Shown here: positions 1-8,635 of the stretch, in pieces
Layout: every line of letters starts with the position of its first letter
How positions within the stretch are numbered: the first letter of the stretch is position 1
Assembly: GCA_963788585.1 (NCBI GenBank)
Contig: CAWBHA010000006.1
Location: forward strand, 434,001 to 498,000
Length of the DNA stretch: 64,000 bases
Source: Bog-473 sp963788585
GTDB taxonomy: Bacteria; Actinomycetota; Acidimicrobiia; Acidimicrobiales; RAAP-2
Direction of reading: 5' to 3'
Translations under genes and position numbers: made by a program
The notes under the pieces: generated by a model
What the model was told of the DNA's origin: nothing
Databases searched by the model: none
The model's input: the letters and a program-made list of their open reading frames with translations, nothing else

Positions 1-1301
1 TCCTCGGCGAACGCGGCGTTGGCCAGGAAGCTCTTGAGCTCGTCCACGATGTCGGCCCGCGGCACGGTGCGCTGCTCGTCGTCGCTGCGCAGGGGTCGCA
101 GGCCGATCGTGCCCTCCGCCACCTCCTGTGGCCCCACCACCAGTGCGACGAGGGCACCAGAACGGTCGGCCGATTTGATCTGCGACTTCATCGAGCGCCC
201 GTCGAAGGCCCGGTCCGCGCGCAGACCGGCGCGGCGGAGCTCCGCCGTCAGGACGACCGCGGTCTCCCCGCCGGCGGTGTCGATGACGTAGGCGTGCAGC
301 GGACACGCGTCCCGTGCGTCGGCCGTGCTGAAGACGCCTTCGGCGTCGCAGGCCAACAGGACCCGCTCGATGCCGATGCCGAACCCGATTCCCGGCGTCG
401 GCTCACCGCCCAGGACCTCGACCAGCCCGTCGTAGCGACCCCCGCCCCCGATGCCGTTCTGGGCTGCGTCCAGGGACTCGGCGGCGAACTCGAAGGTGGT
501 GCGCGTGTAGTAGTCGAAGCCTCGGACCAGCCGGTGGTCGATCGTGTAGGCGACGCCGAGCACGTCGAGACCCGCTCGCACGCGCGCGAAGTGCGCCGCA
601 CAGGGGTCGCAGAGGTGGTCGAGGAAGCGGGGGGCGTCCTCGGTGGCCGCACGGCACTCGTCGGACTTGCAGTCGAGGACCCGCAACGGGTTCTCCAGAT
701 GACGGACCCGGTGGGCGGGGCACAGCTGGTCGGCCCGCTCGGCCAGGAAGGCGGCGAGCAGCGCGACATAGCCGGGCCTGCAGACGCCGTCGCCCATGGA
801 ATGGAGCTTGAGCGTGACGGCGCGCAACCCGAGGCGGGCGAAGAAGTCGTGGGCCAAGGAGATCACCTCGACGTCGAGGTCGGCGTCGGCCGGGCCCAGC
901 GCCTCGACCCCCAGCTGGTGGTGCTGGCGGTAGCGGCCCTGCTGGGGGTTCTCGTGACGGAAGGAGGGTGCCCCGTACCACGCCTTCCACGGCGGCACCG
1001 GGTGGTGCTGGACGTAGGCGCGTGCGATCGGCGCGGTGCCTTCGGGCCGCAACGCCATCAGCTGGCCGTCGCGGTCCTCGAAGACGTACATCTCCTTGCC
1101 GACCACCTCGCTCGCCTCGCCGATGCCGCGCAGGAAGACGCCGGCGTGCTCGAGGACGGGGGTGATGGTCAGGCCATAGCCGGCCGCCTCCACCAGCGCG
1201 GCGAAGCTGGCTGCGGTCTCCTCCCAGCGGCGCGACTCGGGCCAGAGCACGTCGTGCATCCCCTTCGGGGTCCGCAGCGGCGCGGACGACCCCGCCGTCA
1301 T
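1..1301 (-). CDS. hisS: Histidine--tRNA ligase (3' end cut by window edge)
   Basis: Class II aminoacyl-tRNA synthetase that charges tRNA-His in the cytoplasm. The frame is open from the ATG at 1301 to the window edge, about 433 residues, so only the last few residues should be missing. Class II motif 2 (FRHENPQQGRYRQHHQ), the histidine-specific LVRGFDYYTRT segment and motif 3 (GFGIGIERV) are all present in order. An upstream ATG at 1315 is excluded because a stop follows five codons later. The gene lies 24 nt downstream of rel on the same strand, the order also seen in mycobacteria. Confidence 0.95.
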   Translation of the reverse strand, partial: MTAGSSAPLRTPKGMHDVLWPESRRWEETAASFAALVEAAGYGLTITPVLEHAGVFLRGIGEASEVVGKEMYVFEDRDGQLMALRPEGTAPIARAYVQHHPVPPWKAWYGAPSFRHENPQQGRYRQHHQLGVEALGPADADLDVEVISLAHDFFARLGLRAVTLKLHSMGDGVCRPGYVALLAAFLAERADQLCPAHRVRHLENPLRVLDCKSDECRAATEDAPRFLDHLCDPCAAHFARVRAGLDVLGVAYTIDHRLVRGFDYYTRTTFEFAAESLDAAQNGIGGGGRYDGLVEVLGGEPTPGIGFGIGIERVLLACDAEGVFSTADARDACPLHAYVIDTAGGETAVVLTAELRRAGLRADRAFDGRSMKSQIKSADRSGALVALVVGPQEVAEGTIGLRPLRSDDEQRTVPRADIVDELKSFLANAAFAE

Positions 1302-1325
1302 GCGGGCACCCTCATGGTCGGGCGG

Positions 1326-3587
1326 TCAGACTTTCTTGCCGGGGAGCTGACGGTAGGCGTCGAACACCCCGTCGAGGTGCTTGAGGGCGCTGATCAGTGA
1401 GTGCAGATGCGTCGGGTCGGCCAGCTCGACGTCGAAGGCCATCCGGCTGACCCGGTCCCGGGTCGTGGCCGTGCGGGCGGCGACGATGTTGAGGTGGTGC
1501 TCCGACACGACGCGGGACACGTCGGCCAGCAAGCGGGCGCGATCGAAGGCCTGCACCTCGATCGTGGCCACGAAGACGCCGTCGTTGCCCCGGTCCCACT
1601 CGACGTCGATCAGGCGCTCACGAGAACGGTCGGCCAGCGCCGTCGCGTTGGCGCAGTCGGCCCGGTGCACCGACACGCCGCGGCCCTGGGTCACGAAGCC
1701 GACGATCTGGTCGCCCGGCACGGGGGTGCAGCAGCGGGCGAGGTGGATCATGACGTCGTCGAGGCCCTCGACGTAGACGCCCGTGCCGGTGCGCCGATCC
1801 TGCCTCGGGCGGCTCGTGCCCGGGAGCACCGTGGTGGGCAGCTGTTCGTCGGCGTCGCCGCCCCCGCGCAGCGCCTTGGTCAGCCGCTGGACGATGGACT
1901 GTGCAGAGACCTGGTTCTCGCCGATGGTGGCGTAGAGCGCGTCGAGGTCGGCCAGGTTCATCTGCTCGGCCACCTGCTGCAGGGCCGACGAGCCCAGGAG
2001 CTTGTGCAGGGGCAACCCGTCACGCCGGAGGGCCCGCGCCAGCTCTTCGCGGCCGTTCTCGATGGCGTCCTCGCGGCGCTCCCGCGAGAACCACTGGCGG
2101 ATCTTGTTGCGCGCCCGGGTCGAGGCGACGATCTGGAGCCAGTCCCGTGACGGCCCCGCGGTCGGCGACTTCGAGGTGAAGATCTCGACGGTGTCGGCCG
2201 AGCTCAAGGCCGTCTCGAGGGGGACGAGCCGACCGTTGACCCTCGCCCCGATGCAGCGGTGGCCCACCTCGGTGTGGATGGCGTAGGCGAAGTCGACCGG
2301 CGTGGAGCGGGCCGGCAGGGCGATGACCTTCCCCTTGGGCGTGAAGACGTAGACCTCGTCCTGCTCGAGGTCCAGCTTCAGCGCTTCGAGGAACTCGATG
2401 GGGTCGTCGGTCTGGCGGTCCACGTCCGCGATGCGCTGGAGCCAGGCCATTTCCGAGGAGTGGTCCTCCTTGGACTTGTAGCCCCAGTGCGCCGCGATGC
2501 CGTACTCGGCTCGGTGGTGCATCTCCGAGGTGCGGATCTGTACCTCCACCGGCTTGCCCTCGAGACCGATGACCGTGGTGTGCAGCGACTGGTACATGTT
2601 GAACTTGGGCGTGTTGATGTAGTCCTTGAAGCGCCCGTGCACCGGGGCCCAGATTGCGTGGATGGCCCCGAGCGCGGCCCAGCAGTCCTTCTCGGACTCC
2701 ACCACGACGCGGATGGCCACGAGGTCGTTGATGTCGTCGAACTCCTTGCCCCGGACGACCATTTTCTCGTAGATGGACCAGAGATGCTTGGGTCGCCCCG
2801 TCACGTCGGCCTCGACGCCCATCTCCTCCAACCGTTGGCGGACGTGCACGAGGACCTTCTCGAGATATTCCTCGCGCTGGGGCGCGCGCGCCGCCACCAT
2901 CTGCTCGATCTCCGCGTAGCGCTTGGGGTGCAGCGTGGCGAAGGCGAGGTCCTCGAGCTGCCAGCGCACCTGCTGTACGCCCAGGCGGTGGGCGAGCGGG
3001 GCGTAGACGTCGAACGTCTCCTGCGCGGTGCGCCGTTGCTTCCACTCCGGCATCACCGCCAGCGTGCGCATGTTGTGCAGCCGGTCGGCGAGCTTGATCA
3101 GGAGCACCCGCCAGTCGTCCGCCATGGCCACGAGCATCTTGCGGATGGTGGCCGCCTGTTGCGCCTCCTTGGAGTTGAACTGCAGGCGGTCGAGCTTGGT
3201 GACGCCGTCGACCACCCGCGCCACGCCGTCACCGAAGGTGTCGCTGATCCCCTCGAGCGTGAGCCCCGTGTCCTCCACGGCGTCGTGCAGCAGCGCGGCC
3301 GCCACCGTCTGCTCGTCCAGGCCCAGCTCGGCGACGATCGTTGCCACCGCCACGGGGTGGGTGATGTACGGCTCGCCGGAGCGCCGGAATTGCCCTTCGT
3401 GGGCCTTCTGCGCCATCCGCCCCGCCGCCACGATCATCGTGGTGTCGTCCTCGGGCCGGTGCGCCGAGAACTCGACCAGCAGCGGGGCCAAGAGGTCGCG
3501 CAGGGCCAGCTCCTGTGCCTGCTCGGACTCGACGTCGAGCGGCCGAGCTTCCGTGTCTGCGGGCGTCACCCGGGCCAGGGCCACCAT
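1326..3587 (-). CDS. relA: Bifunctional (p)ppGpp synthetase/hydrolase Rel
   Basis: Makes and degrades the stringent-response alarmone (p)ppGpp. The 753-residue protein has the full long RSH layout. An HD hydrolase domain comes first, with H77, H101-D102 in HDAVEDT, and KLADRLHNMRT near 165-175. The synthetase domain follows (about 265-370, with GRFKDYI and YQSLHTTV), then a TGS domain starting near VFTPKG (about 415) and a C-terminal ACT domain. Both catalytic sites look intact, so it is probably the only RSH enzyme needed, as in most actinobacteria. A TACGCT box ends 6 nt before the ATG, suggesting a leaderless message. It sits between secF and hisS. Confidence 0.95.
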   Translation of the reverse strand: MVALARVTPADTEARPLDVESEQAQELALRDLLAPLLVEFSAHRPEDDTTMIVAAGRMAQKAHEGQFRRSGEPYITHPVAVATIVAELGLDEQTVAAALLHDAVEDTGLTLEGISDTFGDGVARVVDGVTKLDRLQFNSKEAQQAATIRKMLVAMADDWRVLLIKLADRLHNMRTLAVMPEWKQRRTAQETFDVYAPLAHRLGVQQVRWQLEDLAFATLHPKRYAEIEQMVAARAPQREEYLEKVLVHVRQRLEEMGVEADVTGRPKHLWSIYEKMVVRGKEFDDINDLVAIRVVVESEKDCWAALGAIHAIWAPVHGRFKDYINTPKFNMYQSLHTTVIGLEGKPVEVQIRTSEMHHRAEYGIAAHWGYKSKEDHSSEMAWLQRIADVDRQTDDPIEFLEALKLDLEQDEVYVFTPKGKVIALPARSTPVDFAYAIHTEVGHRCIGARVNGRLVPLETALSSADTVEIFTSKSPTAGPSRDWLQIVASTRARNKIRQWFSRERREDAIENGREELARALRRDGLPLHKLLGSSALQQVAEQMNLADLDALYATIGENQVSAQSIVQRLTKALRGGGDADEQLPTTVLPGTSRPRQDRRTGTGVYVEGLDDVMIHLARCCTPVPGDQIVGFVTQGRGVSVHRADCANATALADRSRERLIDVEWDRGNDGVFVATIEVQAFDRARLLADVSRVVSEHHLNIVAARTATTRDRVSRMAFDVELADPTHLHSLISALKHLDGVFDAYRQLPGKKV

Positions 3588-3593
3588 CCATCC

Positions 3594-3599
3594 AGCGTA
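3594..3599 (-). promoter_or_regulatory. Putative -10 box of rel (leaderless)
   Basis: On the minus strand the hexamer TACGCT is followed by 6 nt and then the rel ATG. This spacing would place the transcription start at or next to the start codon. No Shine-Dalgarno sequence is visible, which agrees with a leaderless transcript. No good -35 element is seen. Confidence 0.4.
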
Positions 3600-3670
3600 C
3601 CCGCCTGGGGAAACGCTCCATCGCCATGCGTGCCTGCCGAAGGGCGTGACGACTGGTCAGCGGCCGCGGT

Positions 3671-5266
3671 TCAGCGGCGCCGCTTCCCCTTGCTCTTGCG
3701 CGGACGCGGTCCCTGTCCCGCCGGCCGGGACTGCGGCTGCCCGTCACCGCCGGACGCCGACTTGGCGGATCCCGTGGATCCGGCGTCGCCCGTGGGGCGG
3801 TCCATCACCGCCGTCCCGGCGCCGCTCGCCGAGCCCGGTCGGATGATCCCGGTGCGCTTGCTCGAGCCGCCGGACCGCTGCGACGCGGGCGCGCTCCCCG
3901 ACGTGCGGCCGACCTGCCCGGCGGCCGCCACGCTCATCTGTGTGCTCATCGTCGCCGCGTCGACGGCCGAGTACCAGCCTCCGGTGTCACCGCGCTTGGC
4001 CAGCCGCTCGGCGATGGCCACCCAGCGGTCCTCGCGCTGCTTCATCATGCAGAGGACGGGTGAGGCGATGAAGATCGACGAGTAGGCCCCCGACAGCAGT
4101 CCGACGAACAACGCGAGGCCGTAGGACTGCAGGGTGGTGGCCCCGAGGATCTGCGCGCCGATGACCAGCACGGCCAGCACCGGGAGGATGGCGACGGCCG
4201 ACGTGTTGATGGAGCGGGCCAGGGTCTGGTTCATGGAGAGGTTGATGAGCTGGGGGTAGGTCATGCGGCCGCTGCTCCCGATCCCCCGCGTGTTGTCGCG
4301 CACTCGGTCGAACACCACGACCGTGTCGTAGAGGGAGTACCCGAGGATGGTCAGGATGGCCACCACGGTGTCCGGCGTCACCTGGAAGTTGAAGATCGAG
4401 TAGATGCCGATTGCCACGAGGACGTCGTGGACCATGGCGATGAAGGCGGCCAGGGCCATCTTGGGCTCGAAGCGGAAGCTGATGTAGACGGCCACCACGA
4501 TGAAGAAGATGATCAGCGCCTCGATGGCCTTGTTGGTAATGGACGAGCCCCACGTCGGTCCGACCGTCGTGATGCTGATCTTGTCCGCCGTCGGTGTCGG
4601 AACGGGGTTCGCCGGCGAGGTCGTGCTGGTGGTCGAGGACGCGGTCGAGCCGGCGGCCGCCTTGGTCGTCGTGGTCGCCGCCTTGGTCGTGCTGGTCGTC
4701 GTGACGGCCGCGGACTTCGGTGCGTGCGCGGCCGTGACCTCGAGCAGGGCCTTCTGGACGTTCGCGCTGACCGCGTTCTGCTGGGACTGCGACAGCCGGT
4801 TCATGTCCGACTGGATCGTGAGGGTCTGCTTGCTCCCCGAGCCCAGGAGCTGCACCGTCGGGTCGATGACCCCGGTTCCGTTCATGGCGTTCGCCGCCTG
4901 GCTCTGGGTGACACCCGGGGCGGCGATCGTCCATTCGGTGCCGCCCTTGAACTCGATGCCGAGGTTCAGACCGCCCCGCAGGATGATCGAGATGATGCCC
5001 ACCACGATGATGAGGGCAGAGAGGCTGAACCAGATCCTCCGCTTGCCCACGAAGTCGAACCGGGTCTCGCCCCGGTAGAGCCGGGCGATCGGGCCGTGAC
5101 CCCGCCGCGGCCGGGCCAGGAGCGCGCGCGCGGCGTCGTCCAAACTGACGAGCTCGTCCTCGTCGAGGTCACCCGTGTCGACGTCCTCTTCGAGGAGCTC
5201 GACGTCCTCCTCACTGACGTCGTCGAGCCCGCTGCCGTCCTCGTCGCGAGGCGAGTCGTCGCTCAT
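3671..5266 (-). CDS. secF: Protein translocase subunit SecF
   Basis: Membrane partner of SecD that uses the proton-motive force to help SecYEG export. The 531-residue protein starts at the ATG overlapping the secD stop (ATGA). A very acidic N-terminal tail of about 60 residues precedes TM1. The conserved GIEFKGGTEW motif follows, and the last five membrane helices (about 240-400) form the RND-like core. A basic tail of about 110 residues ends in RPRKSKGKRRR. The first extracytoplasmic domain carries an unusual Thr/Ser/Ala-rich insert at about residues 178-225. Members are usually 300-440 residues, so both tails and the insert enlarge this protein. Confidence 0.95.
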   Translation of the reverse strand: MSDDSPRDEDGSGLDDVSEEDVELLEEDVDTGDLDEDELVSLDDAARALLARPRRGHGPIARLYRGETRFDFVGKRRIWFSLSALIIVVGIISIILRGGLNLGIEFKGGTEWTIAAPGVTQSQAANAMNGTGVIDPTVQLLGSGSKQTLTIQSDMNRLSQSQQNAVSANVQKALLEVTAAHAPKSAAVTTTSTTKAATTTTKAAAGSTASSTTSTTSPANPVPTPTADKISITTVGPTWGSSITNKAIEALIIFFIVVAVYISFRFEPKMALAAFIAMVHDVLVAIGIYSIFNFQVTPDTVVAILTILGYSLYDTVVVFDRVRDNTRGIGSSGRMTYPQLINLSMNQTLARSINTSAVAILPVLAVLVIGAQILGATTLQSYGLALFVGLLSGAYSSIFIASPVLCMMKQREDRWVAIAERLAKRGDTGGWYSAVDAATMSTQMSVAAAGQVGRTSGSAPASQRSGGSSKRTGIIRPGSASGAGTAVMDRPTGDAGSTGSAKSASGGDGQPQSRPAGQGPRPRKSKGKRRR

Positions 5267-6891
5267 GACCCACCGCCGGCGACGACGCCGACCCCGGCCG
5301 GCAAGCCGTCGTGCGGTTGCGACCCGGCACCGAGGCCCGTCGCGATGCTGAAGGCTCCGGTCCCCTGCAGCCGCTGGCTCTGGCCGAGCAGGATGACCAG
5401 CGGTCGCGTGTAGAACCAGGTGAAGGCCATGTCCATGATGGTGGAGAGACCGAGGAAGAAGGCGAAGCCCTTCACGTCGCCCACGGCGACGAGGTACAGG
5501 ACGATGGCCGCGAGGAGCGACACGAAGTCGGCCGCCCACACGGTGCGCCACGCGCTCTTGAAGCCGCGGTCGACCGAGGTCCGGATGGAACGGCCCGATC
5601 TCGTCTCGTCCTTGAGGCGTTCGAAGTAGACGATGTACGAGTCGACGGTGATCCCGATCGACACGATCAGTCCGGTGATGCCGGCCAGGTCGAAGCTCGG
5701 GGCCACCGACGTATGCCCGAGCGCGGAGATGATGGCCCAGAGCATCATGGCCGTGAGCAGGAGGCCGGAGATCACCACCAGGCCGAGCGCGCGGTAGTAG
5801 AGCAGCACGTAGAGCAGCACGAGGATCAGACCGGCGATCCCGGCGCCCAGCCCCGCCACGAGCGCCGAGTGGCCGAGGGTGGCGGAGACGGTTTCGGACG
5901 TCGCCGCCTTGAGCACCACGGGCAGCGCACCGAAGTTCATGGCCTGGGCCAGGTTCTGCGCATCCTGCTGGGTCAGGCTCCCCGAGATCTCGCCCTTGCC
6001 GTCGAAGGAGGTGAAGGTGCCCTGCGTCGGCTGGATGATCGGGGCTGAATACACCTCACCGTCGAGCTCGATGCCCAGGGGCAGGTGGAAGTTCGCCGCG
6101 GCCACCTTGTCCCACAGCGTGGAGCCGGTACCCGTGAGGGTGTAGTCGACCACCCACTGACCGGTCTGGTCCTGTGTGGCCTGGGCGCTCGCGATGGAGC
6201 GCCCCGTCATCTGCGCCGGCCCGAGCACGCAGCGGAGCTCCGCGTTGTTGTCGCAGGCGCCGCCGATCCCCGGGAGCAGCACCGTGCTGGTCGCGTAATT
6301 CGGCTTGTCCACGCTGGTCGAGGGGTACGCCGCGTATTGCTCGTCGGGCGGCACCGAATTGGAAGTGAAGCCCGCTGCCGACGCCGAGTCCGGCGAGACC
6401 TGCAGCGAGGACGCGTTGATCTGTGACGAGGCGGTGCACGCGGGGATCGTCTCGATGCCGGGTGGCAGCGGCGTCTTCGCGTGTTTGGGCACCGACTGGG
6501 GATAGGCCCAGCACTCCACCGGACGGAAGTACATGCGCGCCGTCTGCCCGATTTGGTGGAGGACCTCCTGCGCGTCGGTGACGCCGGGGATGGAGACCGA
6601 GATCTGGTTCTTCCCCGTGCTCTGCACCTGGGCCCCCGAGACACCGAGCCCGTTGACCCGCAGGTTCAGGATGTTGACCGTCTCGTCGAGGTCCGACTGC
6701 GAGATATGTTGGCCCTGCGCGGTATAGACGACCGAGACGCCTCCGGCGAGATCGAGGCCGAGACGCGGCGACCACTTGGCGGCGAAGACGGCCCCGAACG
6801 CGCCGAGCGTGATCGCCACGACGATGATCACGCTGAGGAGCAGGTTCCGCCGCTGGCGCCGCTGGGCCCGACCCCCGGGCTTCGGGCTCAC
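5263..6891 (-). CDS. secD: Protein translocase subunit SecD
   Basis: SecDF accessory translocase subunit of 542 residues. TM1 lies near residues 17-38, followed by the conserved GLDLAGG motif, a large extracytoplasmic P1 domain and five C-terminal helices (about 345-510). The start is the GTG that overlaps the yajC stop (GTGA), and its own stop overlaps the secF start (ATGA). The yajC-secD-secF trio is therefore translationally coupled. No frame break is seen. Confidence 0.95.
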   Translation of the reverse strand: MSPKPGGRAQRRQRRNLLLSVIIVVAITLGAFGAVFAAKWSPRLGLDLAGGVSVVYTAQGQHISQSDLDETVNILNLRVNGLGVSGAQVQSTGKNQISVSIPGVTDAQEVLHQIGQTARMYFRPVECWAYPQSVPKHAKTPLPPGIETIPACTASSQINASSLQVSPDSASAAGFTSNSVPPDEQYAAYPSTSVDKPNYATSTVLLPGIGGACDNNAELRCVLGPAQMTGRSIASAQATQDQTGQWVVDYTLTGTGSTLWDKVAAANFHLPLGIELDGEVYSAPIIQPTQGTFTSFDGKGEISGSLTQQDAQNLAQAMNFGALPVVLKAATSETVSATLGHSALVAGLGAGIAGLILVLLYVLLYYRALGLVVISGLLLTAMMLWAIISALGHTSVAPSFDLAGITGLIVSIGITVDSYIVYFERLKDETRSGRSIRTSVDRGFKSAWRTVWAADFVSLLAAIVLYLVAVGDVKGFAFFLGLSTIMDMAFTWFYTRPLVILLGQSQRLQGTGAFSIATGLGAGSQPHDGLPAGVGVVAGGGS

Positions 6892-7394
6892 CCCTCCTCG
6901 GCCTCCCCGCCGTGCTCCCCGCCACTGGTCGTGCTGTCGCCTCCGACATCGTCGATGTCGCTCGCCGCATCGCTTGCCGCGCTCGTGCCGTTGGTGCTCG
7001 GCTTCACGTCGTCGACCGGCTCGTCGTCGATGCGCACGTCCTCGATCCGGTCGATCTTGCGGGCGATGGCCTGGCGCACGAAGACGATCCTGGTCGGCTG
7101 CGGCCCGTCCAGGTTGCCGTCGTCGCCGAGCGCGCCCGTCAACAGGGTGTAGCGGTCACCGTGGACCTCGAGCACCGTGCCGATGACGCCGCCGACCGTC
7201 TGCACCTCGTCGCCGACCTCGATCCCCGAACCCTGCGACTTCCGCGCCGCCTGCGCCTTGCGCTGCTGGGGACGGATGAAGAAGAAGTAGCCGAGGACCC
7301 CGATGGCGAGGAGCGGGAGCAGGGTGAGCAGCGGGCTCGAGGACGACTTGGTGGTGGCCACCATGAGGTGGATCAACGCGGGGGGTGGTGTCAT
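6888..7394 (-). CDS. yajC: Preprotein translocase subunit YajC
   Basis: Small SecDF-associated membrane protein of 168 residues. One membrane helix (about 21-38) is followed by the family signature FFIRPQQRKAQ and a short beta-rich domain (GDEVQTVGGVIGTVLEV). The acidic tail after about residue 115 is longer than in the roughly 110-residue enterobacterial protein. The ATG at 7394 has an AAGGA ribosome site about 6 nt upstream. It is the first gene of the yajC-secD-secF operon and probably has its own promoter in the 7395-7939 gap. Confidence 0.93.
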   Translation of the reverse strand: MTPPPALIHLMVATTKSSSSPLLTLLPLLAIGVLGYFFFIRPQQRKAQAARKSQGSGIEVGDEVQTVGGVIGTVLEVHGDRYTLLTGALGDDGNLDGPQPTRIVFVRQAIARKIDRIEDVRIDDEPVDDVKPSTNGTSAASDAASDIDDVGGDSTTSGGEHGGEAEEG

Positions 7395-7574
7395 GGAGAA
7401 TCCTTGGACCGCAATCGGTTGCGAAAGGCCACCCTAGTGCGCGGATTCACGGCCTCCCGGGCAGGCCGGACCGCTCGGCCCTCGCCTCCCGCGGCTGCCA
7501 CGCCCGGACCGTACGCAACCGAACTGCAACGCAAATCGGCCTCGGTTTGCGACAGCGCCTCTACAGAGTGACCC

Positions 7575-7761
7575 CCATCACTACAGCAGCCTCACGGTGA
7601 TGGTCGGTCAGAGGGGGGCGACCAGGTGAGAGTCCGACGGAGGGGAACGGACTCTCGCATGGGGGACACCGTGAGGAAGGTGCAGCGACGAGGTGCGCCG
7701 GCCCGCTGAGGCCGTCGGTCGGAGAGATCCGGGGGAGCCGACGACCCGGGCCGGCGCACCT
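7575..7761. ncRNA. Candidate structured RNA (class and strand unknown)
   Basis: Three strong inverted repeats lie in a row. The first is a 7-bp stem, 7575-7581 with 7597-7603. The second is a perfect 9-bp stem, GAGAGTCCG at 7628-7636 with CGGACTCTC at 7648-7656, around an 11-nt purine-rich loop. The third is a perfect 15-bp GC-rich stem, 7691-7705 with 7747-7761, that encloses another 6-bp stem (7713-7718 with 7738-7743). The element does not match what I remember of the c-di-AMP, cobalamin, tmRNA, RNase P or 4.5S RNA consensus. On the plus strand the last stem is followed by TTTCGC, a weak terminator-like end. It could be a small RNA, a leader of the response regulator, or a mobile-element relic. 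Confidence 0.35.
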
Positions 7762-7924
7762 TTCGCTCCCTGCGCTGCTCGCCGGCACGCAACCGAGCCG
7801 CTCGCCGCGCCTCGGGCGCCGCGACCCCCCAATTTGGGCGTCCCGGGGGGAATTGGGTACTTGATCAGGACCTTTTCCCGACGAGCCTGAAACCCTTATT
7901 CACTCCGATTGCCCATTTGCCCAG

Positions 7925-7930
7925 TACAGT
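7925..7930 (+). promoter_or_regulatory. Putative -10 box of the response regulator gene
   Basis: TACAGT ends 9 nt before the ATG at 7940 and no Shine-Dalgarno sequence is visible. This suggests a leaderless transcript. No clear -35 element is present. Confidence 0.35.
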
Positions 7931-7939
7931 TGCCTCCTA

Positions 7940-8635
7940 ATGCGCGATGGGCAGATCTCCGTGCTGGTCATCGAGGACGAGGCCGACATCCGCCAGCTGC
8001 TGCGGACGATGCTCGAACGCGAGCGCTACGCCGTCTCCGAGGCCATCGAGGGCCGAGACGGGGTGCGCCAATTCCACAACAGCCACCCCGACATCGTCAT
8101 TCTCGACGTGGGCCTCCCCGACCTGGACGGATGGCAGGTCCTCGAGCGCATCAGGGACATGAGCGACGTCCCGGTCCTGATGCTGACCGCCCTGGGCACC
8201 GAGCGGGACAAGGTGCGAGGCCTCAACGCCGGTGCCGACGACTATCTGACCAAGCCGTTCAGCCGGAGCGAGCTCGTCGCCCGCCTCACGGCGATCAGCC
8301 GCCGCCAGGTCTCCCGGAGCGACCCCGTGACGGCCTTCGACGACGGCACCCTGCACATCGACTTCGCCCACCAGGAGGTCACGATCGACGGCACGGCCGT
8401 CGTGCTCACCCCGACGGAGTACCGCCTGCTGGCGACCCTGGCACGCCACCAGGGACAGGTGCTCTCGCCGGACCAGTTGATCGAGCTGGCCTGGGACGAC
8501 CCCAGCGGGCTGGCCACCTCCCGGGTGAAGTACGCCGTGCTCCGCCTGCGGCGGAAGCTGGGCTGGGACGACGACAGCTCGCCCATTGAGACGGTGCGCG
8601 GCTTCGGCTACCGGTACCGCGCCCGGAGCCGGTGA
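7940..8635 (+). CDS. OmpR/PhoB-family response regulator
   Basis: DNA-binding regulator of 231 residues. The receiver domain (about 8-120) has the acidic pocket E12-D13, phospho-acceptor D56 (ILDVGLPD), T83 and K105 (TKPF). The winged-helix output domain (about 130-228) has the typical LTPTEYRLL and VRGFGYRY segments. The stop overlaps the GTG start of the histidine kinase, so the two form a coupled two-component pair. Target genes cannot be told from sequence, though the ABC exporter just downstream on the other strand is a neighbour. Confidence 0.93.
   Translation: MRDGQISVLVIEDEADIRQLLRTMLERERYAVSEAIEGRDGVRQFHNSHPDIVILDVGLPDLDGWQVLERIRDMSDVPVLMLTALGTERDKVRGLNAGADDYLTKPFSRSELVARLTAISRRQVSRSDPVTAFDDGTLHIDFAHQEVTIDGTAVVLTPTEYRLLATLARHQGQVLSPDQLIELAWDDPSGLATSRVKYAVLRLRRKLGWDDDSSPIETVRGFGYRYRARSR

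Larger units (their letters stand above)
7395..7939. other. Intergenic region with strong hairpins between divergent yajC and the response regulator
   Basis: This 545-bp gap has no convincing protein gene. The yajC side holds two related palindromes, GCAA-TCGG-TTGC at 7411-7422 and GCAAA...TTTGC at 7531-7550, which look like operator or transcript-start elements. The middle (7575-7761) holds three nested or consecutive hairpins described separately. The right end carries the putative -10 box of the response regulator. Confidence 0.6.

Noticed and set aside
7571..7765. c-di-AMP (ydaO) riboswitch
   Set aside because: A CGGGGGAGCC stretch recalls it, but the other conserved blocks (GGGGUGAAUC, CCCGUCAGCU) are missing on both strands.
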